Of a stretch of 64,000 nucleotides of DNA, positions 22,800-34,400 are shown one piece after another (position 1 is the first letter of the stretch; each line of letters begins with the position of its first letter). The position numbers and the translations under genes are program-made. The notes under the pieces are model-generated. The model ran no database searches, was not told the origin of the DNA, and saw only the letters and a list, made by a program, of their open reading frames with translations. The DNA comes from Liolophura sinensis (taxonomy: Eukaryota > Mollusca > Polyplacophora > Chitonida > Chitonidae), in the NCBI RefSeq assembly GCF_032854445.1, contig NC_088302.1:42942645-43006644 (forward strand), written 5' to 3'.

Positions 22800-24600
22800 T
22801 TTAACTGAAGTCGGAATGAACTGAACGAGGTTTCCCAATGATATATTTTGAAATACCTGGTTATATAATTAATGATACGATGTCATATTGTGCATCATTC
22901 GTACATTTTAAACATACCTTTAGAGTGATTAGTAGATAAATAACCATGAGAATTTGGCAATTCTCTTTACTTTAGACAAAATGTATGGCCTTGCGTCTGA
23001 AAATGACTTTCCAGAGCCTCGAGTGTCCCACACATGCACGTGCCAGATGAAATCTACATGGTTTGTATTCTCTTATGGAACTGGGAAAATCTGGCTTTTC
23101 ACCTTTTCAGCTTGATCAAACCACTTCACGTTTTCTGAGCTAAAATTGTGTCATATTAGCCATACCTTTCACAGCAATACGTACTCCTCAGAGATAGACA
23201 TTTTCTCAAGGTCGTCTGATACGTAACAGCGGGCTTCGACCAAGTATAAAGCCCGGTTTAGCTAATTAAATGATATTTACATATACATGAAAATACATGC
23301 ATGACTGATCTTTTCTTCAAATACCCGTGGTAATATGTTACAAATACATCTTTTTCGAATTACTCTAAAAAGGATGTAGCCACCCCCACCGCCGTTCCTT
23401 CCCTTCCTGGTTAAGACTCAGTTGTCAGATTAATGGCATGTTCCCACCAAAATGTACAGGTCGTGAGTCATAAATGTAAATTATGCCAACAAGTCGGCTC
23501 AAACGCCAATCATCCATATTCCATTCTTATAAGGGCCCCCAAACACGAGCGTGGAGGAAGTCCGGCTGTCGGTATATTCAAGACCATCCTGCGGATATTA
23601 TGCCTAATACATGGTTTTCTTGAATGTTCCTCTGTCAATAATGCCACACAACCATCGACTTTAAACATCGTATAGTATAATTTGTGGAACACAACTGGGA
23701 AAACTACGTGCTGAGTGTTTTGGGTAAAGAAATGGCAAAGAGATATATTCGCTAGGTTGATTTTCCAGTATCGATATTTTTTTTATTTTTTTTTTAACTT
23801 TATAAACAAGCGTGTACACGGAAAAATGACATCGTCAATTGCCTTTTACAAGCTGTTGGGAAAGGCTGGCTTTATGTTAAAGGTGATGGTAGACCTATAC
23901 TCCAGTTGGCATGCCCATATCACCCACTGTGAGCGCTTTTGGGGAGAGATCCGTGATCGACCAGCTTACTTTCAATGTCTTTGTAATTACTGAGAACGTT
24001 CTGTATGTGTACATACTGCATGTTCAGCAGCCTGACATGTTATTTAATACATTCTTGCAACATTTATTGGATCCAATCAACAAAAGACAAGGATTTTATT
24101 TCTCGTCTCATGCAAACAATTCAAAAATATACTCGAAATCATACATCATGCCACAGCACTATGGCTTTATCTTTAACATTTTCATTCAATTTACAAAGTC
24201 ATGGCATTTTAATAAGGTACCTATAACAATCACAGAAAAATAGCACTTGCATACAATATTCACTTACAACAGTCAATTTATAGCTCCCCTTCATCTGGAG
24301 ATGGTAGAAAATTGTTGGTTTGCACTAAATACTCATCAAACAACGCTTCTGAAGTTGTTGTTACTCAAAAATATGGAAATGGTAAAAGGTTGACGTAGCT
24401 GGACAGAAACATTGAGAACACACTCACATTATTATTCACATAAGACCAGTATTAACCTTACAGTCATGCTGGTTTACAAGTGTTAGATCATCATATCAGG
24501 CATGAAAAAGAGGAAACCATACATCATACTCAAAATTGTGAACTTTTCAGCACTTCTGAATTCAATTCTGAGCACTTGTATCTTGCATTTCTTGTATAAA
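22800..24600. other. Intergenic stretch, no gene recognised
   Basis: AT-rich sequence without repeats I recognise. Several short open frames (for example around 23,715-24,243) have no domain or splice context. The right part may be the 3' UTR of acid ceramidase. Confidence 0.45.
24063..24100 (-). promoter_or_regulatory. Possible polyadenylation signals for acid ceramidase
   Basis: Two AATAAA hexamers on the minus strand (24063-24068 and 24095-24100) are the first I find downstream of the stop codon. If they are used, the 3' UTR is about 1.3 kb and includes the 42-bp minisatellite. No other support. Confidence 0.25.
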
Positions 24601-24676
24601 TGAAGAGGAATTTCCCCCAAAAAGAGGACAAATCTCATGTCTGTTATTCAGGTTTTGAAGATAAAGTCGTCTTCAG

Positions 24677-25150
24677 GGATCAGTATACACAAGTTAGAGG
24701 TCATAATTCACAGGTCAGGTATCAGTATACACAAAACAGAGGTCATAATTCACAGGTCAGGGATCAGTATACACAAAACAGAGGTCATAATTCACAGGTC
24801 AGGGATCAGTATACACAAGTTAGAGGTCACAATTCACAGGTCAGGGATCAGTATACACAAGTTAGAGGTCATAATTCACAGGTCAGGTATCAGTATACAC
24901 AAAACAGAGGTCATAATTCACAGGTCAGGGATCAGTATACACAAAACAGAGGTCATAATTCACAGGTCAGGGATCAGTATACACAAGTCAGAGGTCACAA
25001 TTCACAGGTCAGGTATCAGTATACACAGGTTAGAGGTATATGAGCTAACTGACAGGTCAGGGATCAGTATTCACAGGTTAGAGCTATATGTAATAACTGA
25101 CAAGTCAGGGATCAGTATTCACAGGTCAGAGGCCAGTTTTCACAGGACAG
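24677..25150. repeat. 42-bp minisatellite downstream of acid ceramidase (~11 copies)
   Basis: Unit GTCAGGGATCAGTATACACA, then AGTTAGAGGTCATAATTCACAG. Because 42 is a multiple of three, two plus-strand frames stay open, which explains the long repetitive open frames here. It lies in the probable 3' UTR of acid ceramidase. Confidence 0.92.
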
Positions 25151-25406
25151 GATTCACGAAGATGTCTGGTTGGAAATAACTGGCCTAACATATTTACACA
25201 GGAGTTCATCGTTCACATGTGTTAATCATTTGAAGATCACCATTCTTCACTGATCATCATCCATAAATCCCGTTCAACATTCTACAGAGGTATTCCTCCT
25301 TCATCCAGAGATTATGATCTTAGTCTCATCCTTAGCTTCAAGTCATACATGTAGGTTATCATCTACAGGTCACAGGTCACCTATGAAGGTGAGCTGGATG
25401 TCATGA

Positions 25407-25496
25407 TCACCATGGGAAGCATGGTTCCTCACAAGCCTGGATCCAAGTCTCTAAATGTCCTGAGTCCACCTGCATTAGAGCAGTGTATGTGGTCAG
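25407..25496 (-). CDS. ASAH1: Acid ceramidase exon 13 and stop
   Basis: 29 codons plus TGA, acceptor TTTATTTCAG. It encodes [20 protein letters not shown] and then ACEEPCFPW. The two cysteines and the final Trp match the family C-terminus. Confidence 0.92.
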   Translation of the reverse strand: MTTYTALMQVDSGHLETWIQACEEPCFPW

Positions 25497-28400
25497 CTGA
25501 AATAAAGAATATACCACATTTACAGAGCATACACCACATTGTAATCCCTGCATGTATCAAATGAATATAAGACTTTGGAAATACCTTTGTTTAGTACTTC
25601 CTACATAAGAAAACACGGCCTAATTATGATTACATACTCACCTTGTTTAGAACTGGTTTTGAGGACAACACATCAAATATTCCAGCCACAGAAACCTTCT
25701 ACAAAGAAACACCATTTTTCTGTGATTACAGAATGCAATAAATACACACTTTGACAGCAACATACAGTCCATCGTAGCTGTCAATCAACTTCCTCTGTAC
25801 TCAGTATTACAAAAGCATTTGACATTCATTGATTTATTTCATTGTTGCAGATTGATTTGAATGCCACACTCAAGAATTTGTCTCACATGTAATATACAAA
25901 ACTGGTCAGTTATATGGCCAGAGGAAACTGCAGTGCCTGGAGTAAACCTCTGACCTTTGGCAACACATGCCACATCGATAATGCCACATCATTATGAACC
26001 TTTGTAATACGGTCCAGCTCCATTTATTTATTTATTTGATTGGCGTTTTAAGCCGAACTCCATAATATTTCACTTATAAAACGGCAGCCAGCATTATGGT
26101 GGGAGGAAACCAGGCAGAGCCCGTGGGAAACCCACAACCATGGCATAAAACCCCAATCAATCAAATAAATAAATAAATATTTATTTATGGATCTGAAAAC
26201 TCCATATCCAAGAATTTTCCAATCATACAATGATTGTCAGTTTTATAAGTGGACGAAATCAGAGCACCCATGCCCCAGGTTTTGGCACTTCCTCATACAC
26301 ATATGCACACCACACTGATGAGAGATGAGAAGTGATCTTCAGCAAGGCTGGATTGAGTAAACGGCCATGTGAGTGCCATTGATCAGGTACATGTATTGTC
26401 TCCATGGCCCCTTGATCAGAGTCTCCCTTTATGGTATGGAGATACCACCAGTGGCCAATTCCTCAAAGCCATTTCAAAATTTAAAACCTCCTTAATACAA
26501 TGTGTAGTTTTTAGTTCTTGAAGTAGGAATGTGGACACTTTTGTCTTAAACTAATAATGATGAAGTGGACAAAATTTAAATTTGTAAAGCTGAAAAATAA
26601 GCTGGATCATATTTCAATTTTTGACTTAAGTCTGGCCAAATGGCTTTGTGAAATCAGATGTACATGTGGGGGTTTTCCATGGCACACTCCAAGCAGGATT
26701 CTAGCATTTCACTACCACTCCAAAAGCAAACTACGGGCTGATCAGTTGGTCTAATATCTGGGTTGTGTGGAGAAAAAATCTACCTTGGCATGTACTGTAT
26801 GACACATTATTATGGTTGACTGGTAGACATTTACCTTCTGAGTGAGAGTGTTCATACACTTGTGTGCTGGTGTGCGTCGGTCATCCAGGAATAGAGGCTT
26901 CTGCCAGTGATCATAGTTAGTCTCCAGAATGTACCACATAGAGCTGTTCATACACCAGACATCTACAGCAGACTCCCGGGCACGTGTTATAACACAGCCC
27001 TACAACACAAAAGTGGTCACAGTCTGAAGAATGTACCACACAGAGCTGTTCATACAGCAGACTCCCAGGCACGTGTTATAACACAGCCCTACAATACAAA
27101 ACAGTGGTCAGAGTCTGAAGAATGTACCACACAGAGCTGTTCATACAGCAGACTCCCAGGCACGTGTTATAACACAGCCCTACAATACAAAACAGTGGTC
27201 AGAGTTAGCCTTCAGAATGTACCACATAGAGCTGTTCATACACCAGACATCTACAGCAGACTCCCGGGCATGTGTTATAACACAGCCCTACAACACAAAA
27301 CAGTGGTCACAGTCTGAAGAATGTACCACACAGAGCTGTTCATACACCAGACTCCCAGGCACGTGTTATAACACAGCCCTACAATACAAAACAGTGGTCA
27401 GAGTTAGTCTCCAGAATGTACCACATAGAGCTGTTCATACACCAGACATCTACAGCAGACTCCCAGGCACGTGTTATAACACAGCCCTACAACACAAAAG
27501 TGGTCACAGTCTGAAGAATGTACCACACAGAGCTGTTCATACACCAGACTCCCAGGCACGTGTTATAACACAGCCCTACAATACAAAACAGTGGTCAGAG
27601 TTAGTCTCCAGAATGTACCACATAGAGCTGTTCATACACCAGACATCTACAGCAGACTCCCGGGCACGTGTTATAACACAGCCCTACAACACAAAACAGT
27701 GGTCACAGTCTGAAGAATGTACCACACAGAGCTGTTCATACACCAGACATCTACAGCAGACTCCCGGGCACGTGTTATAACACAGCCCTACAAACACAAA
27801 ACAGTGGTCATAGTCTGCAGAATGTACCACATAGAGCTGTTCATACACCAGACATCTACAGCAGACTCCCGGGCACGTGTTATAACACACCCCTACAACA
27901 CAAAAGTGGTCACAGTCTGAAGAATGTACCACACAGAGCTGTTCATACAGCAGACTCCCAGGCACGTGTTATAACACACCCCTACAACACAGAAGATCAC
28001 AGTTAGCCTTCAGAATGTACCACATAGAGCTGTTCATACACCAGACATCTACAGCAGACTCCCGGGCACATGTTATAACACACCCCTACAACACAAAAGT
28101 GGTCACAGTCTGAAGAATGTACCACACAGAGCTGTTCATACAGCAGACTCCCAGGCACGTGTTATAACACACCCCTACAACACAGAAGATCACAGTTAGC
28201 CTTCAGAATGTACCACATAGAGCTGTTCATACACCAGACATCTACAGCAGACTCCCGGGCATGTGTTATAACACAGCCCTACAACACAAAACAGTGGTCA
28301 CAGTTAGCCTCCAGAATGTACCACAGAGTTGTTCATACACCAGACATCTACAGCAGACTCCCGGGCACGTGTTATGACACAGCCCTACAAACACAAAACA

Positions 28401-31400
28401 GTGGTCACAGTTAGTCTCCAGAATGTACCACAGAGTTGTTCATACACCAGACATCTACAGCAGACTCCCGGGCACGTGTTATGACACAGCCCTGCAACAC
28501 AAAACAGTGGTCATAGTCTGCAGAATGTACCACATAGAGCTGTTCATACACCAGACATCTACAGCAGACTCCCAGGCACGTGTTATAACACAGCCCTACA
28601 ACACAAAACAGTGGTCACAGTTAGCCTCCAGAATGTACCACAGAGTTGTTCATACACCAGACATCTACAGCAGACTCCCGGGCACGTGTTACGACACAGC
28701 CCTACAACACAAAACAGTGGTCATAGTCTGAAGAATGTACCACATAGAGCTGTTCATACATCAGACATTTACAGCAGACTCCCGGGCATGTGTTATAACA
28801 CAGCCCTACAACACAAAACAGTGGTCACAGTTAGCCTCCAGAATGTACCACAGAGCTGTTCATACACCAGACATCTACAGCAGACTCTTGGGCATGTGTT
28901 ATGACACAGCCCTACAACACAAAACAGTGGTCACAGTCTGAAGAATGTACCACACAGAGCTGTTCATACATCAGACATTTACAGCAGACTCCCGGGCACA
29001 TGTTATGACACAGCCCTACAACACAAAACAGTGGTCACAGTCTGAAGAATGTACCACACAGAGCTGTTCATACATCAGACATTTACAGCAGACTCCCGGG
29101 CACATGTTATGACACAGCCCTACAACACAAAACAGTGGTCATAGTCTGAAGAATGTACCACATAGAGCTGTTCATACATCAGACATCTACAGCAGACTCC
29201 TGGGCATGTGTTATGACACAGCCCTACAACACAAAACAGTGGTCACAGTTAGCCTCCAGAATGTACCACATAGAGCTGTTCATACACCAGACATCTACAG
29301 CAGACTCCCGGGCACATGTTATAACACAGCCCTACAACACAAAACAGTGATCACAGTTAGCCTCCAGAATGTACCACATAGAGCTGTTCATACACCAGAC
29401 ATCTACAGCAGACTCCCGGGCACGTGTTATAACACACCCCTACAACACAAAACAGTGGTCACAGTCTGCAGAATGTACCACATAGAGCTGTTCATACACC
29501 AGACATTTACAGCAGACTCCCGGGCACATGTTATGACACAGCCCTACAACACAAAACAATGGTCACAGTCTGAAGAATGTACCACACAGAGCTGTTCATA
29601 CACCAGACATCTACAGCAGACTCCCGGGCACGTGTTATAACACAGCCCTATAACACAGCCCTACAACACAAAACAGTGGTCACAGTCTGCAGAATGTACC
29701 ACATAGAGCTGTTCATACACCAGACATCTACAGCAGACTCCCGGGCACGTGTTATAACACACCCCTACAACACAAAACAGTGATCACAGTTAGTCTCCAG
29801 AATGTACCACAGAGCTGTTCATACACCAGACATCTACAGCAGACTCTTGGGCATGTGTTATAACACAGCCCTACAACACAAAACAGTGGTCACAGTCTGA
29901 AGAATGTACCACACAGAGCTGTTCATACACCAGACATTTACAGCAGACTCCCGGGCACGTGTTATAACACAGCCCTACAACACAAAACAGTGGTCACAGT
30001 CTGAAGAATGTACCACATAGAGCTGTTCATACATCAGACATTTACAGCAGACTCCCGGGCATGTGTTATGACACAGCCCTACAATACAAAACAGTGGTCA
30101 CAGTCTGAAGAATGTACCACATAGAGCTGTTCATACATCAGACATTTACAGCAGACTCCCGGGTACATGTTATGACATAGCCCTACAACACAAAAACACA
30201 ACTAAAACACAGAGACCTATCAACAGAACTGAACCACAGGTATCTAAGCTCAGCACAACAACATAGTTGCTATGACTTTTTAACTGATTTTAAGGATATA
30301 ACCTTACAAATGAAAACACATATATTGTACAGATGTAATAAAAAAGAGTGCAATACATCTAGAATATGACCCTCAGCTCAAGCTGGCTTCCTCACCAGTC
30401 GTACATGGTGGGTCTGTCAGCAATCTGTAGATGGTCATGGGTTTACCCACTCATATGAGTGAAATATTCTTGAGTAAGGCAGTAATACACCGATCAAATA
30501 AATAAATAAATTATATAATAACGTTCAATCTCTCACCTCCCCTGGTTTAGTTCCACCTAGGATGAAATAAGCTGGAGCTAACATTTTTGTGTTGGTCAGG
30601 TTTTTCTTGGCTTCCTCAAAGCTGTGAGAATTCTCCAGGGTTTGTCTGGTCAGGAAACCCATCCACTGACCGCTGTGGTCACCCAGTATCCACTCTATGA
30701 CACCTATAGACATAGACACGAAATGAAAAAATAGATGTTTTCATGCTCATAGACGGCTACATGTACATGGCAAAACAATATCTGTGAAATTTGAGCAGAA
30801 ACAGCTAGGTGCGTTCTCAGGCATTAGAAATAATTAAAGTTGAATTAGTTGAAATTGCTAACACCGTTTTGCTTTCAATAGTCTTAACATACATGATTTT
30901 GCTTTCATTGAACTCTTACATCTTGGTTTTGCAACATCAGATGAAGGAGCTTTGTCCTTCATTTTTTTTTTTACTTCATGTGTCATATGATACCAGACAT
31001 GACACCCACTCAGTCACATTATCATAATTACACTGACACTGTGCCAACCATTCCTGTTCCCTTGCTCTAACCTCTCTAAGCCTAACTAAGCACCAAGCAA
31101 GGCAGCAATTAGTACCAATTTGGAAGTCTTTGGTATGGCCCGAATCAGGTTTTTTATTCCAGATCCCCCAACTTCAAGGTGTATGCTCTATAACCACGGG
31201 GCCACCGAAGTGGTCAATTTGCTGAATATACTCTTGAAGTCAAACATACCCATGAATCCACCATCTATGTTGAACCTTTCATTCATGGTCAGGGTGAAGA
31301 CACCCTACAATTAAATGTGTAAACACTACATGTATGTACTGTATGTGCACTAATATTTCATACAAAACATACATGCCCATCATATTAGCTAAATCAAACA

Positions 31401-34400
31401 GTTTCAAACCAAATTATTTTATTAAATAAACCTTCATTGATTTTCCAAGATTTTCTGTCTGTTACTCACTGCATATCCAGAATGGCAATCAAATAAATGA
31501 TGCCTCGTTTTTAAATGTCTTACAGTTCACTGAAGTACAATGTAGGTATAAATCCATCTGTAATATTGTGCAGAGGACAGTGTGTGAAACTTCACACACA
31601 GTGTGCAGAACACAAGAGTACGTGAAACACAATTAACACTCTTAACCATGTTAACTGAAAACCTTTTACATACTCACATTCATTACAGAACTAGAGATTA
31701 AAAGTACAGAGTGTCTTCAACCAACCTGCAACTGGCAAAAAGCTATGTGTATCCTAAACATTTGACCAACAGATACATGTATCTATGAATATTTCTTTAT
31801 GTACAGGACTCTATTAAAGAGGTGTGTTCCAAGTGAGTCTTAGGTGTGTAAGTCAGGGGTGTGTCACACAAGGTGTCGGAGATGTATCACAGGTGTGCCA
31901 AGGATGGATTAGACTTGTGTGAGAGGTGTGCTACAGGAACAGCAGCAGAGTGTGACATGTGCACTAGAGGTACAGCGGAAGTGTGTCAGAATTGCACTAG
32001 AGGTGCAGCAGAGGTGTGCTAGAGGTACAGCAGAAGTGCTTCAGGTGTATAGTAGATGTGTTTGAGGTGCACTAGATTTAGTTATCATCAGATTGGTTAT
32101 TTATGCTGTACTCAAGAATATATCACTTGCAGACCTTCTCAGATGGAACTCACAGTGACCGCATTGGGGAGAGGCTCCCGAGTCATTGCACTGTTGTCAG
32201 AGGGGCATTAGAGGTACAGCAGAAGCGTGTTTGAGAGGCACAACATGTGTCAGAGGTGCTCTAGAGGTACATGTACATGTACAGTAGAAGTTTGTCAGAG
32301 GTGTTCCAGAGGTACAACAGAAGCGCGTCAGAGGTGCACTATTGACTTACAGCAGCAAAGATACATGTGCAGTAGAAGTTTGTCACAGGTGTTCCAGAGG
32401 TACAAAAGAAGTGTGTCAGAGGTGCACTATTGACTTCCAGCAGCAAAGATACATGTACAGTAGAAGTTTGTCACAGGTGTTCCAGAGGTACAAAAGAAGT
32501 GTTAGAGGTGCACTATTGACTTACAGCAGCAAAGGTACATGTACAGTAGAAGTTTGTCACAGGTGTTCCAGAGGTACAAAAGAAGTGTGTCAGAGGTGCA
32601 CTACTGACTTACAGCAGCAATGGTACATGTACAGTAGAAGTTTGTCTGAGGTGTTCTAGAGGTACAACAGAAGTGTGTCAGAGGTTCACTATTGAATTAC
32701 AACAGCAAAGGTACATGTACAGCAGAAGTTTGTCAGAGGTGTTCCATAGTAGCGCTAGAGGTACAGCAGAGGTGTAAAGGTGCAAAAAGAGGCGTGTTTT
32801 TTCTAAATCTTTATACTGAGCCTTAAAAATTACTGGTTTCACTCCTGTCAAGACACCAAGGTAACCGGCAAAGTGCACCGACTTGAAGACGGTTTTGTTG
32901 TTACGTCTAAAGTCGATATTGACAATGGTGTGCCGAAGAGCCTCTGTGATGGTCCAGCTATCAGTTTTCACGTCCCAGCTACATGTAGAGGTAAATAAGA
33001 AGTTAAAACAACCACTGAGTGACTAAACATACGTAGGTAAAATGATGCATTTATTCAAATAATAAAAAACGACACTAGTAAAATGTACAAATATCATCTC
33101 AGGATGTTATAACACTTATTATAAAAAGCTACAGCATTTATCATTATAGAAAGCTATGTCATTTATCATTGTCAAAAGTTTATTATCGGTTTCAAATATG
33201 GAACCATACACCTGTGATGTGGCATTTGAAAACACATCTCAAAATGTTCAGCCCGTATTCATGAGACATGCTATAACTAGTCAACCCAAATTCATGAGAC
33301 ATGGTAAAACTAGTCAGCCCAAATTCACGAGTCATGGTATAGCTTGTCAATCCAAATTCATGAGACATGGTAATCCCAGTCAGCCTAAAATCATGAGACA
33401 TGGTAAAACTAGTAAGCCCAAATTCACGAGTCATGGTATAGCCTGTCTGTCCAAATTCATGAGACATGGTAATCCCAGTCAGCCTAAAATCGTGAGACAT
33501 CGTAAAACTGGTCAGCCCAATTTCATGAGACATGTACCAAGAGTCAGTCAGCCCAACTTCACAATTAAGTTGAAATGTATTATCCTATCACTCAATAAAC
33601 ATGCACATGTTCAAACATGTGTACATACAGAATATATCTAACAGCACTTTTTGGGTCCTCAGCCAAATAGCCACAAAGTGCAAAATTCTTCACGTTACCG
33701 GTAAAGTTTATAAATATTATATGCTTATATTAAATTAAAGAGAAGGATAATTTGTGCATGAATGCTGGAAATATTATACTCACCCCAAAAACAATCCAAA
33801 ATCCAAGTTCCTGGCATGAAAGAGTTTTCCTGTTTAAACAGTGTCATAACAGAACCGAATAATTTATTTATTTGTCTGGCATTTTATGCTGAGAATAGAA
33901 CAAACAAAGCAACCCACACATGTACAGCAGAATTACCTGCATTTAAGTAAAGACTGTAAAATGTCCTATATTTACATTTTACATCTACTTTACATTGGGC
34001 ATATAAAAATACAAACACATGTACAAACATAAATAAAAAAAACATAAAAAACAAACATAAAAACCTACATCTTTATGTACATCTTAATTAATACTGACTT
34101 TATATCCATATATTTTACATCTACTTTCAGGACTTTACAATAGGACATTATAAACAAATATGAACATCAACATGTGCATGTATAGATATAATATATATAA
34201 TATTTGTTTCTGTAATAAATACGTACATGTATGAAGTCACTGCTCACAGACACATTCAAATAAATGAACAGTTATTAAAAGCTGGTATGATCTCTTTTAA
34301 CTTCATCTACACTACCGTCACATTATGACTACACAATACTGCACATTTGGATTCACAACCCAGGCTAAACCTGAACCACAGTTCAGGTGCAAAAACTAGA

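Noticed and set aside
26907-29783. Plus-strand open frames of 65-187 codons with repeats like [18 protein letters not shown]
   Set aside because: They are the antisense of the exon 11-derived array; the repeat, not coding selection, keeps them open, and frames change whenever unit length changes.
27000-30190. Cassette of mutually exclusive exons (as in Dscam) for acid ceramidase
   Set aside because: Units have acceptors but no plausible donors, contain only the first part of the exon, and many carry 13-bp deletions or stops.
33156-33641. Open frames on both strands with SQPKFMRHG or MSHEFGLTS repeats
   Set aside because: The 33-bp repeat unit keeps all frames open; no splice or start context.
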